A stretch of DNA of 64,000 nucleotides from an uncultured Bacteroidales bacterium (GCA_902772585.1 CACYBB010000019.1:1-64000); one strand, 5' to 3'. Numbered from the stretch's first letter, positions 1 through 7,870 are shown. A program made the numbers and translations. The notes: generated by a model not told the origin, from the sequence alone.

Positions 1-337
1 AAGAATTATGATTTTAACACTTAATTTTTGGCGTGTTTTTGGCGTGATATTATAAATTGATTTATATCAAATTATCATTATGCTTATATTGATTAATTTT
101 TATTTCTCTTGTAATTCAGGCATTTATGTAAAAGTATAACAAAGATGATAAATTTCAGTCTCAATACATGTTGGCGCCTCATCCCGACCTATTAAAGGCC
201 ACTCAAGATATGATTTAATACCTTGGGTGGTCTGTTTCTTTGTACTTTCGCTCGAAAAAACAAGAAAAAACAAGTTTTCTCTTGGTTTTTTGCTCACTTA
301 TTCGTACCTTTGCAGGCTGAAAACAAACAAAACGAAC
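1..337. other. Leading non-coding stretch
   Basis: No convincing gene is visible before the first promoter. The region is AT-rich. It holds two adjacent copies of the 11-mer TTTTTGGCGTG at 25-35 and 36-46, and an imperfect hairpin (CCACTCAAG at 199-207 against CTTGGGTGG at 222-230). The hairpin may be the transcription end of a gene lying to the left of the window, but no T-run follows it directly. Confidence 0.5.
282..312 (+). promoter_or_regulatory. Bacteroidota-type promoter of the lipid head-group operon
   Basis: A -33 TTG at 282-284 is separated by 20 nt from the -7 element TACCTTTG at 305-312. This matches the Bacteroidota primary-sigma consensus (TTG, 19-21 nt, TAnnTTTG). The surrounding TCACTTATTCGTACCTTTGCA is almost repeated before tsaB and before the AICAR formyltransferase gene. 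Confidence 0.75.
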
Positions 338-1378
338 ATGAATTATCTTGATAGAAACGAATTTAATTTCGAGCCAAGTCAGAAAGTTATCGACGCTGTA
401 AAGAGCTTTGACCCCAAGGATTTATGCTTCTACACCCGTATCTACGACCAGGGCAAGAAGAGTGTTATCTCTGTTCGCGTGAGCGAAATCTATGGTGTTC
501 CCGAAGAGCAGGTTCTGTTGACCTATGGTGGCGAGGACATGCTGAAGAATTCCATCCACTATTTTCTGAGCAAGGGCGACAATAAGAAGATTCTCATTCC
601 CGAATTCTCGTGGTGGTACTACAACCGTGTAGCCTCTGAGTGCGACGGCGTATTCGAGATGTACCCCCTGCACGAGCAGGAGGACACCTTCGCCTACGAT
701 GTCGACGAGGTCATTGAATACACCAACCGTCTGCATCCCCGTATGCTGTTGCTGGCCTCGCCCAACAACCCGACAGGTAATGGTTTGACCCCCGACGAGG
801 TGGGTCGTATTATGGAGAATATCCCTGCCGACACAATGGTACTCATCGATGAGGCATACGCAAGCTTCATCTCAACGGACACAGCCTATATCGCTCCGTT
901 GGTGAACAAATACAACAACCTGATTATCTCGCGCACCCTGTCGAAGTTCTACGGACTTCCCGGCCTGCGCTGTGGCTTCGGCTTCATCGGCAAGGGCCAC
1001 GATCAGTTCCTAAGCTATGTGAACAAATACCTGGGGTACAACCGTTTCTCAGAGGCTGTTGCTTTGGCGGCCCTCGAAAGTGATGAGCACTACCGCCATG
1101 TTGCCGACGATATGGAATGGGGCCGTCAGCTTTACAAGAAGGAACTTGGCAACCTGCCTGGCTTCAAGGTTTACAAGTCTGTTGCCAATTTCATCCTTAT
1201 CAAGTATCCTATCGCCATCAAGGAATCCCTGATGGAAGCCCTGAAGGTTCAGGACTACAAAATCAAGTTCATGGGCGACAAGGGACTTGAGGAGTGCCTG
1301 CGCATCACGCTGGGTCGCAAGGAACAGACTCAGGTAGTTTGCGATACCATTAAGAAGTGTTACGAAGCTATTAAGTGA
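338..1378 (+). CDS. PLP-dependent class I/II aminotransferase-like enzyme (HisC/CobD-like)
   Basis: A 346-residue fold-type I PLP enzyme. It has the SPNNPTG loop at about residues 141-147, the DEAY motif at 171-174 and the Schiff-base lysine in TLSKFYGLPG (K203). The ATG at 338 follows the promoter by 25 nt, whereas the longer upstream reading frame would begin before the promoter, so it is excluded. The family includes histidinol-phosphate aminotransferase and the amino-acid-phosphate decarboxylase CobD. No his genes are nearby; instead it heads an operon with a CDP-alcohol transferase and a cytidylyltransferase. I therefore infer that it makes an amino-alcohol phosphate (for example by decarboxylating phosphoserine or phosphothreonine) or transaminates a phosphonate aldehyde, rather than serving histidine synthesis. 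The stop codon overlaps the next ATG by one base. Confidence 0.8.
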   Translation: MNYLDRNEFNFEPSQKVIDAVKSFDPKDLCFYTRIYDQGKKSVISVRVSEIYGVPEEQVLLTYGGEDMLKNSIHYFLSKGDNKKILIPEFSWWYYNRVASECDGVFEMYPLHEQEDTFAYDVDEVIEYTNRLHPRMLLLASPNNPTGNGLTPDEVGRIMENIPADTMVLIDEAYASFISTDTAYIAPLVNKYNNLIISRTLSKFYGLPGLRCGFGFIGKGHDQFLSYVNKYLGYNRFSEAVALAALESDEHYRHVADDMEWGRQLYKKELGNLPGFKVYKSVANFILIKYPIAIKESLMEALKVQDYKIKFMGDKGLEECLRITLGRKEQTQVVCDTIKKCYEAIK

Positions 1379-2364
1379 TGGACGAGAAATTTAAAGCAAC
1401 ACTAAAATCATCAGAGACGGAAGACTGGCTTGATCTCCATGTCATCCGTCCTTTCTGTTATTATCTGGCTGTCTTCTTTAACAAGTTCGACATCAATCCT
1501 AACACTGTCACCATCTGGTCAATGATTATCGGTGCTGCTAGCGCCATCTTCTTTGGCTGTGGCAGTTTCTACTATAGTGGCTCTTGGGGTCTCATAATGA
1601 ACATCATCGCTATTGTACTGCTGATGATTGCTGACATTCTCGACTGTACCGATGGTCAGTTGGCCCGTTTGTCTGGCAAGAAGAGTCGTCTGGGACGCAT
1701 CCTCGATGGTGTAGCCGGTTTCGCATGGTTCATCCCCATCTACCATGTGCTGGTATATCGTTTTTACCTCCATCACGACCTTGAGTTCGGATGGCTGGGC
1801 ATTGAGAACACCCAGGAGAATACGCTGATAGCCACTGCTGTGGTATATGTGCTTGGTCTTATCTCAGGCATTATGGGTCTAGCAGGTCAGCAGCGTATGG
1901 CCGACTACTATATCCAGGTACACCTCTTCTTCCTGAAGGGCGAGAAGGGTGCAGAGCTCGACAATTCTGAGCGCCAGCAGGAAATCTACAATCAGATGAC
2001 ACCTGAGACTCACAGTTTTGCTGAGCGTTATTTCCAGAAATCATACATCGACTACACCAAGAAACAGGAAGGTATCACTCCCCAGTTCCAACGCCTGATG
2101 CGTAAGTTGCGCGACAAGTTCGGTTCCATGGAATACATGCCTGAGAGCATTCGCAAGGATTTCCACGACGCCTCTCTTCCTGTCATTTTCTGGAATGGTC
2201 TGCTAACGTTCAATTTCCGTTCATTCTGGCTATTCTTGTTCTGCCTGATTGATATCCCCGTCATGAACTTTGTTTGGGAGATTGTCGGCATGGGACTACT
2301 GGCCTGGTATGTCAACCGTCGTCACGAATCGTTCTGTAAGCGAATAGCCGATGGTCTGGACTAA
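1378..2364 (+). CDS. CDP-alcohol phosphatidyltransferase family membrane protein
   Basis: A 328-residue integral membrane enzyme of the family that moves a phospho-alcohol from a CDP-activated donor to an acceptor lipid or alcohol. The signature D-x2-DG-x2-AR-x8-G-x3-D-x3-D is present from D89: D92, G93, A96, R97, G106 and D110 are all in place. The last position (114) is Gly instead of the Asp usually assigned as catalytic base. Several hydrophobic segments flank the motif, and a soluble stretch of about 90 residues sits between the N- and C-terminal membrane parts. The start is the ATG overlapping the previous stop (TGATG), implying translational coupling. The donor is probably supplied by the cytidylyltransferase at the end of the operon. 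The acceptor (diacylglycerol, ceramide or another) cannot be read from sequence. Confidence 0.85.
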   Translation: MDEKFKATLKSSETEDWLDLHVIRPFCYYLAVFFNKFDINPNTVTIWSMIIGAASAIFFGCGSFYYSGSWGLIMNIIAIVLLMIADILDCTDGQLARLSGKKSRLGRILDGVAGFAWFIPIYHVLVYRFYLHHDLEFGWLGIENTQENTLIATAVVYVLGLISGIMGLAGQQRMADYYIQVHLFFLKGEKGAELDNSERQQEIYNQMTPETHSFAERYFQKSYIDYTKKQEGITPQFQRLMRKLRDKFGSMEYMPESIRKDFHDASLPVIFWNGLLTFNFRSFWLFLFCLIDIPVMNFVWEIVGMGLLAWYVNRRHESFCKRIADGLD

Positions 2365-3388
2365 GCAGCGACTGAATAACCTGTTTTTCTTCCTTGGCTG
2401 TGCAGCATGCGTAGTCATGCTGTTTACCTTTGATGTTAGCTTTGTCGAGTTGTGGCAGCACCTCTGTCATGCTGGTTACTGGCTCATCCCCATCCTCGGC
2501 ATCTGGATAGTGGTCTATGGTCTCAACGCATTCGCTTGGCAAGCCATCATCGAAGGAAATATTGGCAAAAAGGCACCTGTCAGTTTCTGGAGAATCTACA
2601 GACTTACCATCACGGGCTATGCCCTGAACTATGCCACTCCTGTTGGTGGACTGGGTGGTGAGCCCTATCGTATCATGGAATTGTCGAAGAACATCGACAA
2701 GCAGCACGCCACCTCATCAGTGATACTGTATGCTATGATGCACTTCTTCGCCCATTTCTGGTTCTGGTTCATCAGCATCTTCATCTATCTGGCATTGGTA
2801 TTGGTAGGCGACATGCCTATGACCACAGCTATTGGCACCATCCTAGGCATCATCATCCTGTTCTGTCTGTTGGCCTTCTACATCTTCTCACGAGGCTATC
2901 GTCACGGACTGGTGGTCTATGTACTGGGACTGATAGGTAAGATACCATTCCTGAAAGGCTGGAGTCGTCGTTTCCGTGGCAACCATGCGGAGGCACTGCG
3001 TAACATCGACGCCCAGATATCTGCCCTCTACTCGCAGGACACCAAGGCATTCTATACCAGTCTGGTATTGGAATACAGTTCACGCATGGTGCAAAGCTTA
3101 GAAGTGATGTTCATGCTCCTGCTCTTTGGCATTGACAATGGTGGTGGAGTGGACGGCATGGTGCTGACCTACCTGCACTCCGTACTCATCGTGGCCTTCA
3201 CCACCCTATTCGCCAACCTAATCGGTTTCCTACCCATGCAGATTGGTGTCCAGGAGGGTGGCTTCGTACTGAGCATTGCAGCCTTGGGACTCTCGGCAGC
3301 GCTGGGTTTCTTTGTCAGCATTATCTGTCGTGTTCGTGAAATCATCTGGATAGCCATCGGTATGGCGCTGATGAAAATGAAAGAATGA
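2351..3388 (+). CDS. Flippase-like multi-pass membrane protein (LPG_synthase_TM family)
   Basis: A 345-residue protein with about seven or eight hydrophobic helices and the GGLGGEPYRI-type segment characteristic of the lysylphosphatidylglycerol synthase transmembrane domain family (PF03706, also called flippase-like). It lacks the soluble aminoacyl-transfer domain of MprF, so lipid aminoacylation is unlikely. Stand-alone members are generally suspected of moving or presenting lipids. The start overlaps the previous gene by 14 bp, so the two membrane proteins are very probably co-translated. In this operon a role in translocating the product lipid is a reasonable inference but not shown. Confidence 0.75.
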   Translation: MVWTKQRLNNLFFFLGCAACVVMLFTFDVSFVELWQHLCHAGYWLIPILGIWIVVYGLNAFAWQAIIEGNIGKKAPVSFWRIYRLTITGYALNYATPVGGLGGEPYRIMELSKNIDKQHATSSVILYAMMHFFAHFWFWFISIFIYLALVLVGDMPMTTAIGTILGIIILFCLLAFYIFSRGYRHGLVVYVLGLIGKIPFLKGWSRRFRGNHAEALRNIDAQISALYSQDTKAFYTSLVLEYSSRMVQSLEVMFMLLLFGIDNGGGVDGMVLTYLHSVLIVAFTTLFANLIGFLPMQIGVQEGGFVLSIAALGLSAALGFFVSIICRVREIIWIAIGMALMKMKE

Positions 3389-3423
3389 ATAGCAAATTGT
3401 CAAATAGTAAATCGTCAAATATC
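3389..3423 (+). repeat. Short repetitive intercistronic spacer (GTCAAAT type)
   Basis: The 35-nt gap between the flippase-like gene and the cytidylyltransferase consists of near-repeats of aaattGTCAAATagtaaatcGTCAAAT. A closely similar text appears in inverse orientation at 44158-44185 between mreB and IMP cyclohydrolase. Confidence 0.6.
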
Positions 3424-4152
3424 ATGATTGGAGTAATATTGGCTGCCGGAATGGCAAAGCGACTGCGCCCACTGACTGACGCATGTCCGAAATGTCTATT
3501 GAAGATTGGTGAGCGCACCCTATTACAACGTACCGTCGATGCAATGATAGCTGCCGACATCAATGAGTTGGTGGTGGTCACAGGTTATCGTGCTGAGATG
3601 ATTCGCGAGTTCCTGACAAAACAGTATCCCTCGCTGAACATCCACTTCATCCACAATGCCGACTACGAGCACAATAATAACATCTTCTCATTGTGGATGA
3701 CGCGCCCCTATACTGAGGGTAAGGACTTCCTGCTCTCCGATAGCGACATTCTTTTCGACCCGGCGCTCATCCGTGCAGTGTTGGCTGCCGATGGTAATGC
3801 ACTGGCCTTGAACCGTCATGAGTGTGGCGAGGAAGAAATCAAGGTCATCGTCGATAGCGACAACCGTATCATGGAACTCAGCAAGACGTGTTCCATCGAG
3901 AAGGCCATTGGCGAGAGTGTAGGTTTCGAGAAGATGACAGCTGCATACAGCATCGCCCTCTTCCAGGAGTTGGAGCAGATGATAGAGCGCGAAGGACTCA
4001 TCAACGTCTTCTACGAGCGTGCCTTCGAGCGTCTCATTCCACAGGGGCACACCTTCCGCATTGTCGACACAACCAACTTCTTCTCTATTGAGTTGGACAC
4101 CCCAGAGGATTTCGAGAACGCCAAGCAACTCATTCCTGCTGCGCTCTACTAA
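3424..4152 (+). CDS. Sugar/amino-alcohol nucleotidyltransferase, LicC-like
   Basis: A 242-residue NTP transferase with the nucleotide-binding loop GVILAAGMAKRL at the N-terminus, the PKCLLKIG lysine motif, and the NNNIFSLWM segment resembling the NNI-SL motif of phosphocholine and aminoethylphosphonate cytidylyltransferases (LicC, and the N-terminal half of PntC). The ATG at 3424 is chosen. An upstream in-frame ATG at 3385 would add 13 residues encoded by a repetitive spacer (caaat-rich) like the one at 44158-44185, so it is probably incidental. As last gene of the operon it most likely makes the CDP-linked head-group donor used by the CDP-alcohol transferase. Substrate identity is inferred. 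Confidence 0.8.
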   Translation: MIGVILAAGMAKRLRPLTDACPKCLLKIGERTLLQRTVDAMIAADINELVVVTGYRAEMIREFLTKQYPSLNIHFIHNADYEHNNNIFSLWMTRPYTEGKDFLLSDSDILFDPALIRAVLAADGNALALNRHECGEEEIKVIVDSDNRIMELSKTCSIEKAIGESVGFEKMTAAYSIALFQELEQMIEREGLINVFYERAFERLIPQGHTFRIVDTTNFFSIELDTPEDFENAKQLIPAALY

Positions 4153-4164
4153 ACCACTGACAGG

Positions 4165-4662
4165 CTATACTGTCTCTTCGGGATATTTCTCGCTGAGATA
4201 CTTCGCAAAGATGCGTGCCGCGCTCTCCACTTTGGCAGCGCAGGGACGCGTCTTATAGTATTCGGCAGTACGAGGTGAGGCGACATAGCTCGACTGCGCC
4301 TTCTCATAACCTTTCAGTCCTAGTATCTCTGCACATATCAGACTACCATTCTCTGCCTGCGACTGTGCCAGCAAGTCTTGCACCACCTTATAGCAGGCCG
4401 ACTTACCCTCACGGTCACTACCCACGGTCTGTCCGCAGTCCAGTCCGACCAGCATCACCAGCCCCGATACGGCACCACACATCATGCGCATCCTGCCTAC
4501 CCCACCGCCAAAGCCGGCAGCCACCTTCAGCGCCAGCGTCTCATCCATACCATAGAGGTCACAAAAGGCAGCCAAGACACTCTGGCAACAGCCATAGCCT
4601 TGCATAAAATTTTCCACTGCCCGGTTCACTCTCTCTTCCAATTCCTGTGCGTTGTATTTCAT
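4165..4662 (-). CDS. C_GCAxxG_C_C family redox protein
   Basis: A 165-residue protein of the C_GCAxxG_C_C family (PF09719). The paired cysteines of YGCCQSVL, the CGAVSGL motif and two further spaced cysteines towards the C-terminus are visible. Members are thought to be redox-active or metal-binding; no substrate is established. The ATG at 4662 is preferred to a GTG 18 bp upstream because the family sequence begins close to it. It is convergent with the lipid operon (12-bp gap) and stands alone. Confidence 0.8.
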   Translation of the reverse strand: MKYNAQELEERVNRAVENFMQGYGCCQSVLAAFCDLYGMDETLALKVAAGFGGGVGRMRMMCGAVSGLVMLVGLDCGQTVGSDREGKSACYKVVQDLLAQSQAENGSLICAEILGLKGYEKAQSSYVASPRTAEYYKTRPCAAKVESAARIFAKYLSEKYPEETV

Positions 4663-4764
4663 ATCATTTGCTATATTCACATGGCAAAGTTACGAAGAAA
4701 ATGTCAATACGGCAAACGAGTAACGAAATACGTTGTTAATTGTTCTTAAATATAGGAAAGTTGA

Positions 4765-4796
4765 TTTGGAAAGTTGGAATTATAGCAGTAATTTTG
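4765..4796 (+). promoter_or_regulatory. Bacteroidota-type promoter for the NifU-like/GGGtGRT pair
   Basis: TTTG at 4765-4768, a 20-nt gap, and TAATTTTG at 4789-4796, followed by a 5' leader of about 50 nt to the ATG at 4850. Confidence 0.65.
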
Positions 4797-4849
4797 TAGG
4801 TCTAAACAAGTACACATTATTCTATTATTCATTTTTATTCATACAACAA

Positions 4850-5551
4850 ATGATTTATTCAAAAGAAGTTGAAAACATGTGTAGCGTTTGCAAGGGCGCT
4901 TACCATGGTCCTGCACCCATTCCCGAGGAGGGCAAATGGATTCAGGCAAAGGAGATCAAGGACATTTCGGGTTACACCCACGGTATTGGTTGGTGTGCAC
5001 CTCAGCAGGGTGCCTGCAAGCTGTCGCTGAACGTGAAGGACGGCGTCATCCAGGAGGCTCTTGTTGAGACCATCGGTTGCACAGGTATGACTCACTCAGC
5101 TGCTATGGCTTCTGAGATTCTGCCTGGCAAAACCATTCTCGAGGCCCTGAACACTGACCTCGTTTGCGACGCTATCAACACCGCTATGCGCGAGCTGTTC
5201 CTGCAGATTGTCTATGGCCGCACACAGAGTGCTTTCTCTGAGGGTGGTCTGGCTATTGGTGCTGGTCTTGAGGACCTTGGTAAGGGTCTTCGTTCACAGA
5301 CTGGTACACTTTATGGTACTGTTGCCAAGGGTACCCGTTACCTGGAGCTCACCGAGGGTTACATCACCAAGATGTTCCTCGACAGCAACAACGAGGTTTG
5401 CGGTTACGAGTACGTACACCTGGGCAAGATGATGGAAGCCATCAAGAACGGTATGGATGCCAACGAGGCTATGAAGAAGAACACCGGTTCTTACGGTCGT
5501 ACGACTGAGGACCAGGGTGCAGTTAAGGCTATTGACCCACGTAAAGAATAA
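4850..5551 (+). CDS. NifU-like iron-sulfur scaffold family protein, partner of GGGtGRT
   Basis: A 233-residue protein beginning MIYSKEV, with CSVCKGAYHGPAPIPEEGKW near the N-terminus, GWCAPQQGACKL, and the VETIGCTGMTHSA segment characteristic of NifU/IscU N-terminal-like scaffolds. Homologues are annotated as iron-sulfur cluster assembly scaffold proteins and are nearly always followed by a GGGtGRT protein, as here. The function of the pair is not established; conserved cysteines suggest Fe-S or other metal handling. The ATG at 4850 fits the promoter and the family start better than the far-upstream in-frame codons. The next gene begins 14 nt after the stop. Confidence 0.75.
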   Translation: MIYSKEVENMCSVCKGAYHGPAPIPEEGKWIQAKEIKDISGYTHGIGWCAPQQGACKLSLNVKDGVIQEALVETIGCTGMTHSAAMASEILPGKTILEALNTDLVCDAINTAMRELFLQIVYGRTQSAFSEGGLAIGAGLEDLGKGLRSQTGTLYGTVAKGTRYLELTEGYITKMFLDSNNEVCGYEYVHLGKMMEAIKNGMDANEAMKKNTGSYGRTTEDQGAVKAIDPRKE

Positions 5552-5557
5552 GGAGGA
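5551..5557 (+). promoter_or_regulatory. Strong Shine-Dalgarno sequence before the GGGtGRT gene
   Basis: AGGAGGA sits 7-8 nt before the ATG at 5565. Most genes in this window have no such site, as expected for Bacteroidota, so its presence in this two-gene operon is unusual. Confidence 0.6.
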
Positions 5558-5564
5558 TACGACT

Positions 5565-6559
5565 ATGATTAGAAAAGTACAGTTTGAGAGTCAGGAGCGC
5601 CGTATCAACCAGGTTCTTGCTGCTCTGAAGGAGAATGGCATCAACTCTGTGAGAAGGCAGGCGTTGATCCTTACCAGATGTGTGAGGATACCCAGCGTAT
5701 CTGCTTCGAGAACGCTAAGTGGGCATACGTATGCGGTGCTGCTATCGCCATCAAGAAGGGCGTGAAGACTGCTGCTGACGCTGCCGAGGCTATCGGTATC
5801 GGTCTGCAGAGTTTCTGCATCCCCGGTTCTGTTGCTGACGACCGTAAGGTAGGTATCGGCCACGGTAACCTCGCTGCCCGTCTGCTCCGCGAGGAGACTG
5901 AGTGCTTCGCCTTCCTGGCAGGTCACGAGTCTTTCGCTGCTGCTGAGGGTGCTATCAAGATTGCTGAGATGGCTAACAAGGTTCGCCAGAAGCCTCTGCG
6001 CGTTATACTGAATGGTCTTGGCAAGGACGCTGCCCAGATCATCAGCCGTATCAACGGTTTCACCTATGTACAGACTCAGTTCGACTACTTCACCTCTGAG
6101 CTGAAGGTTGTCAAGGAGGTTGCTTATGGCAACAACCCCAGCCGTCTGAAGGTAAAGTGCTATGGTGCTGACGATGTTCGCGAGGGTGTCGCTATCCTGT
6201 GGAAGGAGAACGTTGACGTGTCTATCACGGGTAACTCTACCAACCCCACCCGCTTCCAGCACCCCGTAGCAGGTACCTATAAGAAGGAGCGCGTGCTCGC
6301 TGGCAAGCCTTACTTCTCAGTAGCTTCTGGTGGTGGTACGGGTCGTACCCTGCACCCAGACAACATGGCTGCCGGTCCAGCTTCTTACGGTATGACTGAC
6401 ACTCTGGGCCGTATGCACTCTGACGCTCAGTTCGCAGGTTCTTCTTCAGTTCCTGCTCACGTTGAGATGATGGGCTTCCTGGGTATTGGTAACAACCCGA
6501 TGGTAGGTGCTACTGTGGCTATCGCCGTAGCTATCGACCTTGCCCTGAACAAGAAGTAA
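5565..6559 (+). pseudogene. GGGtGRT protein gene, frameshifted by an apparent internal deletion
   Basis: The protein is recognisable by SVASGGGTGRTLHP and the long glycine/alanine-rich C-terminus. Reading from the ATG at 5565 gives MIRKVQFESQERRINQVLAA and continues to about 5648, then leaves frame. The conserved downstream sequence (CEKAGVDPYQMCEDTQ onward) is in another frame from 5648 to the stop at 6559. Compared with the family, a few residues are missing at the break, consistent with loss of a piece of length 3n+1 between short CTCT-like repeats. As written, no full-length protein is produced. The rest of the gene is very well conserved, so a sequencing or assembly error is at least as likely as a real pseudogene. 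Partner of the preceding NifU-like gene. Confidence 0.75.
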
Positions 6560-6582
6560 TCAGCACTGATTATCTATATCAA

Positions 6583-6616
6583 GACCGACGGCCCTCAACG
6601 GTCGTCGGTCTTTTTC
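6583..6616 (+). terminator. Rho-independent terminator after GGGtGRT
   Basis: GACCGACG (6583-6590) pairs with CGTCGGTC (6603-6610), followed by a run of T residues. Confidence 0.85.
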
Positions 6617-6634
6617 TTTTCTAAACTTAAAATT

Positions 6635-7378
6635 ATGAGACAGGCTTTATTTCTTTTACTCCTACTGGTTTCCACATCATCAGCTATGGCTCAGGAACGA
6701 GCCGAGGTACTGCTGGAAACAACAGAGGGCAACATCCGCATCGCCTTGTTCAACGAGACGCCCCTGCATCGCGACAATTTTCTGAAACTGGTCAAGATGC
6801 ACGTCTATGACTCCCTACTCTTTCACCGTGTCATCAAGGATTTCATGATACAAGGTGGCGACCTGAACAGCAAGCATGCCCAACCTGGTCAGCTGTTGGG
6901 TTCAGGCGATTTGGACTACACCGTCGAATCGGAGTTCCGCCTGCCTCAACTGATTCACCGTCGTGGTGTCATTGCAGCAGCCCGCGAGCCTGACGAGGTC
7001 AATCCAGAGATGCGCTCTAGTGCCTGCCAGTTCTACATTGTCTGGGGCAAGCAACTGAACGATATGGAGATCAGTCGCGTACAGCAGCGATTAGACATGC
7101 ACACAAAGGGCCGTGTACAACTGACGCCAGAAATGATAGAGGTCTATAAGACCCAAGGGGGCACGCCCCACCTTGATGGTCAGTACACCGTCTTTGGCGA
7201 AGTGGTTCAGGGCCTCGACATCGTCGACAAGATTCAGCAGGTGGCGACAGACAAAAACAATCGTCCCCTCACTGACATCCGCATCCTCCGCGCTACTGTC
7301 ACCGTCGACCCCTTCGCACCCAAGGAAGAGCCCAAGAAGCCTAAATCCACGACTCCCAAGCGTAGAAGACGATTATGA
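6635..7378 (+). CDS. Exported cyclophilin-type peptidyl-prolyl isomerase
   Basis: A 247-residue protein with an N-terminal signal peptide ending near residue 19 (SSAMAQ). The cyclophilin core follows: FHRVIKDFMIQGGD early, and YTVFGEVVQGLDIVDKI near the end. It should catalyse cis-trans isomerisation of prolyl bonds in the periplasm, assisting folding of exported proteins. An insertion between the two halves (roughly residues 140-180, KQLNDMEISRV onward) is common in Bacteroidota members. The C-terminus is basic (KPKSTTPKRRRRL). The stop overlaps the start of the phosphatase gene by 4 bp, implying coupling. Confidence 0.88.
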   Translation: MRQALFLLLLLVSTSSAMAQERAEVLLETTEGNIRIALFNETPLHRDNFLKLVKMHVYDSLLFHRVIKDFMIQGGDLNSKHAQPGQLLGSGDLDYTVESEFRLPQLIHRRGVIAAAREPDEVNPEMRSSACQFYIVWGKQLNDMEISRVQQRLDMHTKGRVQLTPEMIEVYKTQGGTPHLDGQYTVFGEVVQGLDIVDKIQQVATDKNNRPLTDIRILRATVTVDPFAPKEEPKKPKSTTPKRRRRL

Positions 7379-7830
7379 AGAAGACGAAGATATTGTTTGT
7401 CTGTCACGGGAATATCTGTAGGAGTCCGATGGCAGAGTTTGTGATGAAGGAACTAGTAGAGCAGGCTGGTCTGACAGACCAATTCTATATTGAGTCGGCA
7501 GCGACATCGACAGAGGAGATTGGCAACGAGGTGTATCCGCCAGCCAAAAGAAAACTGGCGGAGCACAACATATCATGTAAGGGTAAGACGGCACGCCAGA
7601 TGACGCGTGCGGACTACGACCGCTTTGACCTTCTGATAGGTATGGACTCGTGGAACATCCGTAACATGCAGCGCATCAGTGGGGGCGATACAGAAGGGAA
7701 GATTCGTCAGTTGATGGATTATACCAACAGGCCTGGAGACGTAGCAGACCCTTGGTACACAGGCGACTTCGAGGCTACATGGCGCGATGTGCTGGAAGGG
7801 TGCACAGCACTACTCGAAGATTTGCGCTAA
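7375..7830 (+). CDS. Low-molecular-weight protein-tyrosine phosphatase
   Basis: A 151-residue enzyme with the P-loop VCHGNICRSP (the CX5R catalytic motif) at residues 9-18 and the general-acid loop DPWYTGDF near residue 122. It removes phosphate from tyrosine, or possibly from other residues, in cytoplasmic proteins. The length is normal for the family. It is translationally coupled to the cyclophilin gene, although no functional link between the two is evident. Confidence 0.92.
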   Translation: MKKTKILFVCHGNICRSPMAEFVMKELVEQAGLTDQFYIESAATSTEEIGNEVYPPAKRKLAEHNISCKGKTARQMTRADYDRFDLLIGMDSWNIRNMQRISGGDTEGKIRQLMDYTNRPGDVADPWYTGDFEATWRDVLEGCTALLEDLR

Positions 7831-7846
7831 AGGAATACAAAGGAAA

Positions 7847-7870
7847 TGGGCTGCCCGTTTGGACAGCCCA
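7847..7870. terminator. Hairpin between convergent genes
   Basis: TGGGCTG (7847-7853) pairs with CAGCCCA (7864-7870) between the phosphatase and the ferredoxin gene on the opposite strand. The T-run is weak. Confidence 0.55.

Noticed and set aside
338-1378. Calling the first gene hisC
   Set aside because: The fold and motifs agree, but no histidine genes are near and the operon partners are lipid head-group enzymes; the symbol would mislead.
3385-3423. N-terminal extension of the cytidylyltransferase (13 residues)
   Set aside because: The extension is encoded by an intergenic-type repeat, while the nucleotide-binding core begins at the ATG at 3424 as expected for the family.
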